IMG/VR virus record: IMGVR_UViG_3300049914_000387
Span: 1 to 25,787 of that record
Length of the DNA stretch: 25,787 bases
Strand: one strand, 5' to 3'
DNA from: a virus
The notes beneath the pieces were generated by a model. The model was not told where the DNA came from. It made no database searches and saw only the letters and a program-made list of their open reading frames with translations. Each line of letters begins with the position of its first letter. The first letter of the stretch is position 1. Below are positions 1 through 7,589 of this stretch, piece after piece. The position numbers and the translations under genes are program-made.

Positions 1-948
1 ATGGATGCCGCTCTTCGTCATCGGCGGTATCGTTGTCTTGGCGACGCCCGAAATGGATTTCAGGACGTCCTGGACACCTTTGGCCGGCAGAATTTACTGA
101 CGGCCGATGTCCGCCAAGTGCGTTTCAATCTCTCCGTCGTTAGGAAATTCCTACAAGCCACCGGCACACGCAGCCCGCACACCATAGACCGCCCGACGAT
201 CACAGACTATCTAGCTCGACTCACCGATAACCCCAAGACCATCCGCAATCACGCGGGGGCCTTGAGTTGTTTCTGCGGATGGCTGGAGGATAGGGGCATC
301 CTTCCGGCCAACCCCGTCCGCGGCATAAAACTCCCTCGCCTGCGCCGACTACTTCCGCACTACTACAATGACCAGGAATTCATCCAAGCGTTAGAGATCG
401 CCGAGAAACACGACATCTATGTCGAGGTGTGCTTGGCCCTGATGACCGGCCTTCGGCAAGGTGAACTGCGAATCTCTGGCTGGTCCTGGGTAGATTGGTC
501 CGGTCGCATCCTGAAAGTGCCCGCCATCAAGTCGAAGTCCCCGCGCATCGTTCCCTTGAACGAGATGGCCCTGGAAGCCCTGGAGCGCCAGCGGAAGATC
601 ACGGGACACCTGGACTTCATCTTTTCAGGATGGGAGTCGCATAGTGGAAAGAACCTGCGTAACGCCCCGCGCAACATCAAGTGGTGGAGAAGGGCCTTGA
701 GGCCTTTGGTAGAGGCTATCCCTGCCTACGCTTGCTTACCGAAGGGGACCGTGGGCAGGGCATGGCACATGGCCAGACATTCCTTTGGTACGCTCATGGT
801 GCGACGGAACGGGGGGAACATCTTGCCTGATCTTCAAAGGATGATGGGACACGAAAACATTCAGACGACGATGATTTATGTCCATGTGGCGGAAGGATAC
901 AACCCGGCCATTGAGAAAATGAACATCAACTCAATCATGGACCGTTAG
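1..948 (+). CDS. int: Tyrosine recombinase / phage integrase
   Basis: Site-specific recombinase expected to insert and excise the element at an att site. Residues about 20-110 form a SAM-like core-binding domain and about 120-310 the catalytic domain. The catalytic set is visible: R152 in TGLRQGEL, a Lys at 177 or 179 in IKSKS, H256 and R259 in HMARH, H284 in GHENIQTT and the nucleophile Y293 in MIYVH. The length of 315 residues is normal for the family. The ORF begins at the first base of the window, so the first 15-20 residues, which look unlike the domain, may be spurious and the true start may lie outside. It runs opposite to the structural operon, as integrases often do. The family is sure; the attachment target is unknown. 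Confidence 0.93.
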   Translation: MDAALRHRRYRCLGDARNGFQDVLDTFGRQNLLTADVRQVRFNLSVVRKFLQATGTRSPHTIDRPTITDYLARLTDNPKTIRNHAGALSCFCGWLEDRGILPANPVRGIKLPRLRRLLPHYYNDQEFIQALEIAEKHDIYVEVCLALMTGLRQGELRISGWSWVDWSGRILKVPAIKSKSPRIVPLNEMALEALERQRKITGHLDFIFSGWESHSGKNLRNAPRNIKWWRRALRPLVEAIPAYACLPKGTVGRAWHMARHSFGTLMVRRNGGNILPDLQRMMGHENIQTTMIYVHVAEGYNPAIEKMNINSIMDR

Positions 949-993
949 ACTGTTAGACCATAAAAATGGGAAAATACAAAAGGAGTCCCCGTC

Positions 994-1230
994 ATGCGAT
1001 ACCTTATCGCCTTGTTGTGCCCGCCGCTGGCGATCCTATTGTGCGGAAAAATTATCACGGCTATTCTCAACGCGGTCGTTTGGATCGCGGGCATTGCGGC
1101 CAGCTTCTTTGTCTTCGGCTTGTTCTTCGTGTGGATACCCTACATTCACGCCTTCGCGGTCGTGGCCAGCCACAAGGCCGATCGGCGTGTCGCGCGGCAG
1201 ACAAAGGCGCTCACCAGGCGCCCGCTATGA
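994..1230 (+). CDS. Pmp3/YqaE-family small membrane protein
   Basis: A 78-residue hydrophobic protein with two membrane segments (about residues 3-17 and 22-55) and a basic tail. The order PPLAILLCGK, then AILNAVVWIAG, then WIPYIHAFAVV followed by KADRR matches the YqaE/Pmp3 (UPF0057) family, which affects membrane potential and stress tolerance in bacteria and yeast. A clear AAGGAG ribosome binding site lies 7-8 bases before the ATG, which favours this start over a longer overlapping frame from 966. It follows the integrase by 45 bases in the same direction, so the two are probably co-transcribed. It may be a lysogenic-conversion gene or a host gene next to the element; the window does not decide. 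Confidence 0.75.
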   Translation: MRYLIALLCPPLAILLCGKIITAILNAVVWIAGIAASFFVFGLFFVWIPYIHAFAVVASHKADRRVARQTKALTRRPL

Positions 1231-1232
1231 CG

Positions 1233-1262
1233 AAAACCCCCTGCCCCGCGCGGGACAGGGGG
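1233..1262 (-). terminator. Rho-independent terminator of the - strand operon
   Basis: A GC-rich hairpin at 1237-1262 (arms CCCCCTG and CAGGGGG, continued by CCC/GGG pairs after one mismatch) is followed on the - strand by TTTT at 1236-1233. It lies just past the last - strand gene, which ends at 1295, and only a few bases after the + strand gene ending at 1230. It separates the two convergent units. No T-run follows on the + side, so it should act mainly on - transcripts. Confidence 0.75.
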
Positions 1263-1294
1263 CTGGCCGGCTGGGCTGCGCCTCGGATTTTTTG

Positions 1295-1591
1295 TCAGTG
1301 GCGGGCGGCCTCGTTGATCCGGTCCCCCAGGTTTGAGATCACGTTCGCCATCCGCTCTTGTGAACTGTTCATCCCGGCGATCTGATTCGCCAGATCGGAC
1401 GACGCCGCCGTGTTGGCCTTCACTATCTCGATGAGCGTCTTGCGGTCGAAACTAATGTCCTCCAACCGATCGGCATATCGCTGATTGCGCTTGTCACTGC
1501 GGACGTACAAGCCCAACAGCGTCAAGAACGCTATCGCCAGAACGCCCAGCGCGCCGAATTGCAGTAAATTAGGGATTGACGGTTCCACCAT
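1295..1591 (-). CDS. Small single-pass membrane protein with coiled coil (holin-like candidate)
   Basis: A 98-residue protein with one strong N-terminal membrane segment (about residues 11-29, LQFGALGVLAIAFLTLLGLY), then a charged stretch and a heptad-rich helix to the end (DRLEDISFDRKTLIEIVK and on). A GGAG motif sits 7 bases before the ATG. It is the last gene before the operon terminator, directly after the tail genes, which is a common place for lysis genes. The layout of one membrane helix plus coiled coil resembles XhlA-like or class III holin-associated proteins, but I see no family signature. Function is inferred from position and topology only. Confidence 0.65.
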   Translation of the reverse strand: MVEPSIPNLLQFGALGVLAIAFLTLLGLYVRSDKRNQRYADRLEDISFDRKTLIEIVKANTAASSDLANQIAGMNSSQERMANVISNLGDRINEAARH

Positions 1592-1638
1592 TGATTGCTC
1601 CGATCAGGACGTGTAGAGCACGGGGCCGAGGCTTCTTA

Positions 1639-2652
1639 TCAGTTGGGCGGGGATTTAAGATCGAAGTCGATGCACAGGGAAGAAGAGATTGTTGCTGTGT
1701 AGTAGCTCACGCTGGTTTGTCGAATGATGAAAGTTGCCGGATCGCCGTCAAGGATTTTTTGCAATCCTGCGGCAACAGCCGAACCCGTGATCTGCCCCGG
1801 CACGCCTGCCGTAAGAGAAACAGAACCTAATGATGTCGCGTTACCGTCTATGCCACCCGGCGCACCCCAGGGGGTGTTCCAGCAAGGTAAATTATTGGCC
1901 CAATCTATTTCGGTCGAGGATTGATAGACTTCAACGGTGCAGTCGTAATCGGCGGTTATTTCGATGTAACTACTTGCGCGGGCAGTCGCGTTGGTAAGCC
2001 CTAGTGAATCATCATCACTGCGGACGCAGGCATAACCTGCGCCACGTAATTCAGCGTAGCCGCTGTTGGCGACCTGTTCCGCCGTCCAGTTCTGATCGGG
2101 CACCTGGTCATACAGGCCAGCCATCCAGTAGATAGGCATCTTCCAGCGGCCGCGCCTAAGATACTCGATCGCTTGACGCAGTTCATTGATGTGGACGGCC
2201 CGCACATGCGTAATGCCGGCTTGAAGATTGGCGTCGGTCCAGAAGTTTGTGCCGTTGATCTTGAGAAGTAACCCAACCTCTCCCGTTGGGGGCGACGTGC
2301 CAGTTATGGGCTTGTTTTCGTCTGCGTCAGCAACAGGCCAGAGCCATCGCATATAGCTCGGCGTGGGCGGAACACCGCCTAGCCCGCCGACGGACGGATG
2401 AAGAAGCGCTGACCCGCCCGCGAGCGCACTCCGAAAATTATTGAATGGCGATAAAGCAGAATCATAAAGCGGCTCTCTCACTCTAGCGCCGGAGTAGATC
2501 GCGGAAGAAAAGTCTTGCGCACTCAAATACTCTAGTTGCCGCCGACGATTGATGGCGTCGGCGATCTCGTCCGGGTCAGATAAGCGAATACGGTCCACGC
2601 CGCCCGTGAGGCGTCCAGCGGTGCCGTTGGCCCATGTGGGATTGTAGGACAT
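1639..2652 (-). CDS. Distal tail / appendage protein, function unknown
   Basis: A 337-residue protein starting at the ATG of MSYNPTWANG, 7 bases after the stop of the gene upstream; an in-frame extension to 2766 overlaps that gene and is dismissed. About residues 140-180 hold HINELRQAIEYLRRGRW, a helical motif of a type I associate with tail-fibre and surface proteins. The C-terminal part is Ser/Thr/Gly-rich with alternating hydrophobic residues, consistent with beta structure. It is the third gene after the tape measure, where baseplate, tip or receptor-binding proteins usually lie. I do not recognise a catalytic motif. The tail role rests on position. Confidence 0.7.
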   Translation of the reverse strand: MSYNPTWANGTAGRLTGGVDRIRLSDPDEIADAINRRRQLEYLSAQDFSSAIYSGARVREPLYDSALSPFNNFRSALAGGSALLHPSVGGLGGVPPTPSYMRWLWPVADADENKPITGTSPPTGEVGLLLKINGTNFWTDANLQAGITHVRAVHINELRQAIEYLRRGRWKMPIYWMAGLYDQVPDQNWTAEQVANSGYAELRGAGYACVRSDDDSLGLTNATARASSYIEITADYDCTVEVYQSSTEIDWANNLPCWNTPWGAPGGIDGNATSLGSVSLTAGVPGQITGSAVAAGLQKILDGDPATFIIRQTSVSYYTATISSSLCIDFDLKSPPN

Positions 2653-2659
2653 TCGTTTT

Positions 2660-3334
2660 TCAGCCCAAGTATTTGGCGTACACTGGATAATCGAAAATAT
2701 AACGAGTAACAGGGGGAGAACCCGTGTCCTCGATGGCCATGACCATGACGATCTTGTTGTCATCAACCGCCCCTCCAGGGCCTAGAGTCAATTCGGCTAG
2801 ATTATACGCCGTGAGTGCCGAAGCACCACTTTTGTCTGCGAATGTGCCCGCCCCCGTGCACACTTGTTCTTTGACGGAATAGGCTGCGCCGCTTATGGCA
2901 TCGACAATCCGCGCCGGAAATATCGTCGTGCCCCCGGTGCCTTCCACTTCGCCGGCGGCTTGAAAAAAATACCTGTTCACGTCGGCGTCGTCGCGCCATT
3001 GCTGAATCCAGACACGGGTGCCGGTGTCTAGACCCTCCAAACTCTTGATCTCCACTGCCTTGTCGCCGCTGACCGTCCCCCGTCCACCGGACAGCAGTTG
3101 CCATGCGCCGGCGGCGTCCAGGTACAATTCCTGGAACGTGTATTCGCCGGCCGATCCCCCTTGCGGCGTGCCGGTGAGCTGGGCAAAAAACCCGCCCTGA
3201 AATTTTCGCATGGCTACCGAGGCGGCGGCATGAGCTGCGGCGGCAGCACCGCCGGCATCGGCGGCCGTTTCCGCCAATCGGTTCAACGAATTCACCGAGT
3301 TAACCCCGGTATGGAAACGGCTCGCCATCGACAT
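2660..3334 (-). CDS. Distal tail structural protein, function unknown
   Basis: A 224-residue protein. The chosen start is the ATG of MSMASRFHTG, 2 bases after the upstream stop codon; the open frame extends to 3484 but that part overlaps the upstream gene. An Ala-rich helix (about residues 18-40) is followed by a Gly-rich, beta-prone body with FQGGFFAQLTGT near 42-53. The motif GRGTVSGDKAVEIKSLEGLDTGTRVWIQQW resembles sugar-binding or fibre-shaft modules only in composition. It sits between two other unassigned tail genes with almost no spacing, so it is very likely translated with them. No firm family assignment. Confidence 0.68.
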   Translation of the reverse strand: MSMASRFHTGVNSVNSLNRLAETAADAGGAAAAAHAAASVAMRKFQGGFFAQLTGTPQGGSAGEYTFQELYLDAAGAWQLLSGGRGTVSGDKAVEIKSLEGLDTGTRVWIQQWRDDADVNRYFFQAAGEVEGTGGTTIFPARIVDAISGAAYSVKEQVCTGAGTFADKSGASALTAYNLAELTLGPGGAVDDNKIVMVMAIEDTGSPPVTRYIFDYPVYAKYLG

Positions 3335-3336
3335 GG

Positions 3337-4122
3337 TTAGCTCACGGTGGGCAATTCCATCTGCGCGAAACCGACGTTCCCGTAAACCGTTACCAACTTG
3401 ACGGTGTTGCCGAGATTGTACGCGGCATCCCAGTTGGAAGGGATTTGCCCGTCCTCGCGCAGATAGTAAATCGTCTGTTTCCACAGGCGGGCGTTCCGCG
3501 TGACCTCGATCGTCTCCTCCCAGTGGTCGCCGCCGTCGTCGGAAGAAAAATCATAGCCCGTCACAAGCCACAAGCCGGCGGCATCGTTTTGAAACGTGTC
3601 GCTGTTGCGGTAGCCCACGACGTTCTTGGCCATGCCGAACGGGCAATTGCGGAAGCCCCTGTTGAATTGCAGCGTCACACAAGGGATGCCTTTGTCCACC
3701 GTGCCTAGTTGACGCTTGGCCGGGCGGGCGGCGCTTTCCTTCCATTCGGTGTAGAGGTCCGCGCCCGTGATATCCTGATTCGTCCGCTCGCTGACCAAGG
3801 TGACACGCCCACGGATTCGCACGGCGTCGGGATCGTACCGCGGCCCGCCCGGCGAGCGATAGACCACGGGAATCTCGGCGGCGGTGGGGCTGATGACCCG
3901 CACGGTCCGATCACACAACAAGAGCAGGCCGGAATAGCTCGGATGTTCGCTGCCCAGGACATAGCCGGCGGTCTCCGCGGCCTCCAGGGCCAGGATCGTC
4001 AGATCGTCGGCCCCCAGCGTCCGGGCAAGGCCCAGCACACGGATCGTGGCAGACTTTTCCACGATACCGAACGAGTTGAACTTGGCCTCGTTTCCTTCAA
4101 CGAGATCGACATGCACAGTCAT
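3337..4122 (-). CDS. Putative distal tail protein after the tape measure
   Basis: A 261-residue, soluble, beta-rich protein starting 10 bases after the tape measure stop. In siphoviruses the gene after the tape measure usually encodes the distal tail protein or a baseplate hub component, so this is the best guess. The mid region (about 140-205) has aromatic and Cys residues (CVTLQFNRGFRNCPFG, DHWEETIEV). There is no signal peptide or membrane segment. The sequence shows no recognised enzymatic motif; the role is inferred from gene order. Confidence 0.7.
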   Translation of the reverse strand: MTVHVDLVEGNEAKFNSFGIVEKSATIRVLGLARTLGADDLTILALEAAETAGYVLGSEHPSYSGLLLLCDRTVRVISPTAAEIPVVYRSPGGPRYDPDAVRIRGRVTLVSERTNQDITGADLYTEWKESAARPAKRQLGTVDKGIPCVTLQFNRGFRNCPFGMAKNVVGYRNSDTFQNDAAGLWLVTGYDFSSDDGGDHWEETIEVTRNARLWKQTIYYLREDGQIPSNWDAAYNLGNTVKLVTVYGNVGFAQMELPTVS

Positions 4123-4132
4123 GGGTCGCCTG

Positions 4133-5878
4133 CTATTCCTGCCCGCCGGTGAAGCTCACCCTGTCATCGTCGGAACTGTCCTCGGCGCGTTTATCCATAC
4201 GATCCAGGGTGGCGGCAATTTTGCTAGTGTTGGCGGCCGTCTTGCGGCCGGCGTCGTCGGTGGCCGGGGCGGCCGCGTTGGCAATCAGCCCATGCAGACT
4301 CATGGCCGCGCCCAGGACGCCGAATTCTTTGCTGCCGGCAGAGGTGGCCAAATCGACGGGGGCGGCGACGGCATAGGCGGCCTTGGCGGCCGAGGATGTG
4401 GCCTTGTCGGCCGCGGCCGCGGCGGCAGCGGCAGCCTTGTCGGCGGCGCGGCGGCCGGCCTGGAGCTTATCCAGACGCTCCGTAACTTTTGTCTGGTAGT
4501 AGCTGCCGATCCGATCCGTCGCGGCGGCAATGTCGGACGATAGACTTTGTTCCAGCGCCGTCCGCGTCCGCGCGGCGATCTTCGGCAACTGCTCGGTGGT
4601 GCGCTTGAACCCGTCCAGCAGCCCGGTCCAGGTGAAATCCCACCCTTCGCCCTTCAGCCATCGCCAGACGGATTCAAAGAAGTTCCACAGGTTTGTCCCG
4701 ATGTTGAAAACGATCGTCTTGGTGGCGTTCCAAATATCGACGAACAGCGCCTGCCAGTTACGCCCGAACCAATCCAGGTAGGCCGGCAGCGCGACCGTGA
4801 ACCAATGTTTCAGCGTTTCGTAGAACACCACGCCGCCCAGCAGCGCACCCTTCCAGACGATCTCCAACGCGTCGCGCCAGTTGACAAAAACGGACTCGAT
4901 GAAGGTAATGGCCTTGATGACGCCGGACGCCAACCAGGTGATGCCGTCCACGACCCAGTCGCAGACCTTGCCGATCGCGTCGCCCGTGCCGCTGAAGGTC
5001 ACGCCGAACGTCCCCAGGATGCTTCCCGCCGCATCCCACACGGCGGACCAAACACCACCGAAGGCTACCGCCACGCCGCGCAGGACGTTGAAGGTCTTGA
5101 CCATCGCCCCTTCCACCAGCGGCATGACGCCCTTGGCCCAGCCGATCGCGCCTTCGGACAGTTGGCTAAACCACGGCAGCATGACGGCGGCGGCCTGTGT
5201 GGCCGCCCCGGTCACGGCGGCCTTGATCCGCGTGAGGTTGTCGTTGAACGCCTCGGCGACGGAAGCCGTGGAACGGTTGTAGGTCAATCCCAGTGCTTCC
5301 GCCTCGGCCATCGACGCCCGTATCGCCGCGCTACCCTCCCCCAACATCGTGGACATTTCCGCCCCGGCCGAACGGCCAAACAGGGCCGCCGACAGCGCCG
5401 CCCGCTGGGCGGGATTCTGCACGGCCGCCAGCGCGTCGGACAGGCGAAGAATCTGCTGGTCCATCGGCAGGGCCGCCAAGTCCTTGGCCGACAGGCCCAG
5501 GGCGGTCAGGGCGTCCTTAGCCGTCCCCGATCCGGCGACGGCCTCGCCCAGCCGCTTATTCCACCCGGACAGCGCACCGCCGAGATCGGACACATCGGCC
5601 AGGGCCGCGGCGTGGCGCAGGCCCACGAGGGATTCGGTGGTCATACCCAGCCGATCGGCCAGTTTGCCCGTCTTGTCCATCCCGCCGGCAATTTTCACGG
5701 TCATCGCCGACAGGCCGGCTGCCGCGGCGACACCGGCCCCGCCGATCCATTTGGCCGCTAAGCCGGCCTTGGAAGCGATGGATGATATCGCCGACCCACC
5801 GGCGGCCATCGTGCGCGAAAAGGCCCCGCTCATTTGAGCCTTCAGCGCGACGATGATGTTTCTGACTTCGGTGGACAT
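4133..5878 (-). CDS. Tail tape measure protein (short)
   Basis: A 581-residue protein that should set tail length and help eject DNA. Seen: an Ala/Gly-rich N-terminus, long predicted helices, several hydrophobic segments (about residues 40-60 and 255-370, for example GVIKAITFIESVF and GALLGGVVFYETL), Trp-rich helices in the middle, and an Ala/Lys-rich C-terminal coiled region (DKAAAAAAAAADKATSSAAKAA). It lies directly after the G/GT chaperone pair, the hallmark position. Using the known rule of about 1.5 angstrom per residue, the tail would be near 85-90 nm; this is only an estimate. It is compact compared with many tape measures. Confidence 0.88.
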   Translation of the reverse strand: MSTEVRNIIVALKAQMSGAFSRTMAAGGSAISSIASKAGLAAKWIGGAGVAAAAGLSAMTVKIAGGMDKTGKLADRLGMTTESLVGLRHAAALADVSDLGGALSGWNKRLGEAVAGSGTAKDALTALGLSAKDLAALPMDQQILRLSDALAAVQNPAQRAALSAALFGRSAGAEMSTMLGEGSAAIRASMAEAEALGLTYNRSTASVAEAFNDNLTRIKAAVTGAATQAAAVMLPWFSQLSEGAIGWAKGVMPLVEGAMVKTFNVLRGVAVAFGGVWSAVWDAAGSILGTFGVTFSGTGDAIGKVCDWVVDGITWLASGVIKAITFIESVFVNWRDALEIVWKGALLGGVVFYETLKHWFTVALPAYLDWFGRNWQALFVDIWNATKTIVFNIGTNLWNFFESVWRWLKGEGWDFTWTGLLDGFKRTTEQLPKIAARTRTALEQSLSSDIAAATDRIGSYYQTKVTERLDKLQAGRRAADKAAAAAAAAADKATSSAAKAAYAVAAPVDLATSAGSKEFGVLGAAMSLHGLIANAAAPATDDAGRKTAANTSKIAATLDRMDKRAEDSSDDDRVSFTGGQE

Positions 5879-5884
5879 TTTTTG

Positions 5885-6561
5885 TCAGGAAGATTTTTGC
5901 GAAGGGATTGAAGCCGCGCCTTCTTTGGGCAGGACGGCGGCCCATGCACGCAGGGCCGCGGCGTGCTGGGCGCGCAGATCGTTACCAAACGGACGCCGGC
6001 GAGCGTTGTACCGCTCCAGTATCGCGCCGAGGTTGAACCGCCAGCCATCGACACGCTTGCCGGTCAAGGCCGCCACGATCGCCGACGCCAATAGCGCCGT
6101 GCGGAGATCGGCCCGGTCCTGGCCGGTGGGATCAAATTCCTGGAGCGCCTGGAGATCGACAAACTCACTGACCGTCCAGGTGGCTTCCAGCCGGTGGGGT
6201 GCGATCCCCGTCGCGGCGGCCAGCTTCACGACGGCCAGCCGCTGGGGATCGCCGATCAGTTTTTTTCCGCTTTCTTGCGGTCGTAAAGTCCGCCGATGAA
6301 CTCGCAGATCGTCACCAGGGCGCTCACCGGCATCACGTCGGCCAACTCGTCGGCCGATTCGAACACCGGCGCGCGGTCCTCGTTGACGATCAACGGTTGC
6401 AGGACCGTCGCCAAGCCGCCGATGTCCTCGCGGCAGGTTTGCAGCTTCTTGGCGTCGGCCAGTGTCGGGTCGAGCAGGCCGATCTCCGCGTCGTTTTCCA
6501 ACGGCACGATGTGGACGCGACGTGAGGCAATGAACTGTCCAGACTTGGTGAATCTCGGCAT
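5885..6561 (-). CDS. Tail assembly chaperone GT fusion made by -1 frameshift
   Basis: The 101-codon frame starting at 6561 meets a slippery A AAA AAC at 6265-6259 just before its stop. A -1 slip continues into an open frame to 5885, giving a fusion of about 225 residues. The T part begins KKLIGDPQRL and contains WTVSEFVDLQALQEFDPTGQDRADLRTALLASAI, which matches the pattern of GpT/DUF4035-like tail chaperones (W-x2-SE, PxG-x3-ADLR). In lambda-like phages G and GT coat the tape measure and recruit tail tube protein. The tape measure starts 6 bases later. The T frame lacks a convincing start of its own, which supports frameshifting. Confidence 0.82.
6201..6265 (-). promoter_or_regulatory. Programmed -1 ribosomal frameshift signal
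   Basis: On the - strand the zero frame reads GAA AAA AAC TGA, giving the canonical X XXY YYZ heptamer A AAA AAC at 6265-6259. After a 6-base spacer comes GCGATCCCC (6252-6244), fully complementary to GGGGATCGC (6209-6201). Inside it, GCGGCTGGC (6242-6234) pairs with GCTGGCCGC (6224-6216) using two G-U pairs. Heptamer, spacer length and two-part stem fit known bacterial and phage -1 frameshift elements. Confidence 0.85.
6256..6561 (-). CDS. Tail assembly chaperone G (unshifted product)
   Basis: A 101-residue acidic to neutral protein starting at MPRFTKSGQF, with AGGAG 9 bases before the ATG. It lies between the tail tube gene and the tape measure, as lambda G does. The C-terminus reads RKKAEKN, encoded by GAA AAA AAC TGA, so the last three codons form the slippery site. 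Most ribosomes should stop here and give the short G form. No membrane or signal sequence. The assignment rests on gene order and the frameshift arrangement. Confidence 0.85.
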   Translation of the reverse strand: MPRFTKSGQFIASRRVHIVPLENDAEIGLLDPTLADAKKLQTCREDIGGLATVLQPLIVNEDRAPVFESADELADVMPVSALVTICEFIGGLYDRKKAEKN

Positions 6562-6581
6562 GGGATAAATCTCCTATTCCA

Positions 6582-6604
6582 GCCTGCCTGTCCGGTAGGC
6601 AGGC
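6582..6604. repeat. Palindromic intergenic repeat, copy 1
   Basis: An 8-bp stem (GCCTGCCT / AGGCAGGC) around a 7-base loop, between the tail tube and chaperone G genes. The inner 21 bases are exactly the reverse complement of those at 24101-24121, and a shorter relative lies at 11546-11561. All lie outside the called genes, like REP-type dispersed palindromes. No T-run follows, so it is not an obvious terminator. Confidence 0.7.
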
Positions 6605-6610
6605 GTTGGA

Positions 6611-6670
6611 CGTGTAAACACGTTCGCCCCACGCGGCCATGTCGGCCGTCGCCTCGATAGGCAGGGCATT
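6611..6670 (+). repeat. Dispersed 60-bp repeat with CGTGTAAACACG palindrome, copy A
   Basis: By eye this stretch matches the reverse complement of 19881-19940 at about 48 of 60 positions without gaps, best over the first 40. It opens with the near-palindrome ACGTGTAAACACGT (6610-6623). It lies in the 158-base gap between tail tube and chaperone genes, next to palindrome copy 1. Function unknown. Confidence 0.6.
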
Positions 6671-6719
6671 CCTTTGCCACTTCGCCCCCACAGCGCCCCC
6701 GATTGTGCCTCGTGCCGAC

Positions 6720-7145
6720 TTACGGCGTGACCACGCCGCTGGCGGCCAGACCGGCGGGCTGGAACCCGAACTGCATCAGCATGAACCCTTCCTCAAAACT
6801 ACCCGCTTGGCCGACCTTGTTCACCATGCCGCGGTAAACGTACCAGTCACCATTTTCCAGCGTGAACTTCAGGAAATGGCTCGCGCCGTCATCCAGGGCC
6901 ACCAGGGCGTCGAAGGCCGCCTTGGTCGTGTACGTCACGGCCAACTCGATTGCGGAAAACTTTTTTTCGCCGGCGCGTTGAACCGGATCGGCCCCGTCGT
7001 TGTCGTTGAACTGCGAAATCTCCCGCTCCGACAGCGGCATCGGGATTTCGCCGTTCAAACCGCCGATGGCCGTGAACGGCCCGCCGACTACATCGGCGAA
7101 GCCGACAGTGGTTTCTTCACCATGCACTGCCACTTGATCCGTCAT
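6720..7145 (-). CDS. Major tail tube protein
   Basis: A 141-residue beta-rich protein with AGGAG 8 bases before the ATG. Segments such as GGPFTAIGGLNGEIPMPLSE and KKFSAIELAVTYTTKAAFDAL followed by FLKFTLENGDWYVYRGMV have the alternating strands and the single helix typical of lambda V or HK97-like tail tube proteins, and the length fits. It sits between the tail terminator and the G/GT chaperones, the standard place. It should form stacked hexameric rings around the tape measure. Function is assigned from fold pattern and synteny. Confidence 0.8.
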   Translation of the reverse strand: MTDQVAVHGEETTVGFADVVGGPFTAIGGLNGEIPMPLSEREISQFNDNDGADPVQRAGEKKFSAIELAVTYTTKAAFDALVALDDGASHFLKFTLENGDWYVYRGMVNKVGQAGSFEEGFMLMQFGFQPAGLAASGVVTP

Positions 7146-7169
7146 GGGGTGGTCTCCTGGGTTGGTGGG

Positions 7170-7586
7170 TTAGGCCGTGGGCCGGTGGTCGATTTTCCAC
7201 AGGCGCACCACGGCGAAGAGTGTTTGTTTCGGGTCGAGGCTCGGGGCGTCATACGGGCGGCCTTGAGGCGTCACCAGGGCGATCGTCGTGCCTGTCGCCG
7301 CCGGCAGGGCCAGCAGCACCGCCTCAATCGCCCGTTCCAGTCCGGCGGCCGCCGCGGGCGAATCCGCCACGGCGGCGATCTCCACCGTGTCGCGCTTCAG
7401 GTCCGACAGCACCTTTTTCGCGTCCGCCGCACCTTGGCTGGCCAGCTCCACGCCGCCGGTGACGGTCAGTACGACGTAGGGCCGCGGCGAACCTTCCGGC
7501 GCGGCCACCGCGTGGATTCTGTCGCCCGCGATTTCCGCTACCGCCGGATCGGCGGCCAGGGCGGCTATCAGGACCGGCTGGAGCAT
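7170..7586 (-). CDS. Tail terminator / DUF3168-like tail completion protein
   Basis: A 138-residue protein. It begins with a short helix (LQPVLIAALAADPAVAEIAGDRIHA), then PEGSPRPYVVLTVTGG, a pattern typical of DUF3168/gpU-like proteins (D..V..lvg.RI, then pyvvl). A helix with ERAIEAVLLAL and a final strand LFAVVRLWKID complete the fold. Such proteins cap the tail tube after elongation. It lies between an HK97 gp10-like gene and the tail tube gene, as expected. Confidence is good from motif order and synteny together. Confidence 0.82.
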   Translation of the reverse strand: MLQPVLIAALAADPAVAEIAGDRIHAVAAPEGSPRPYVVLTVTGGVELASQGAADAKKVLSDLKRDTVEIAAVADSPAAAAGLERAIEAVLLALPAATGTTIALVTPQGRPYDAPSLDPKQTLFAVVRLWKIDHRPTA

Positions 7587-7589
7587 GGA

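Noticed and set aside
966-1385. A 139-codon + strand frame overlapping the Pmp3-like gene
   Set aside because: It runs through the operon terminator into the opposite gene and has Arg/Pro-rich shadow composition; the overlapping frame at 994 has a clear ribosome binding site and family pattern.
4547-5761. A 404-codon open frame on the + strand over the tape measure gene
   Set aside because: Antisense to the tape measure; its composition (Arg, Gln, Gly, His) fits a GC-rich shadow frame, and nothing suggests a promoter or ribosome binding site.
5885-6691. The -1 frame of the tail chaperones read as one independent 268-codon gene from 6691
   Set aside because: Its N-terminal half crosses the palindromic repeat and is a shadow of chaperone G. 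Only the part after the slippery site looks like protein, which fits frameshifting.
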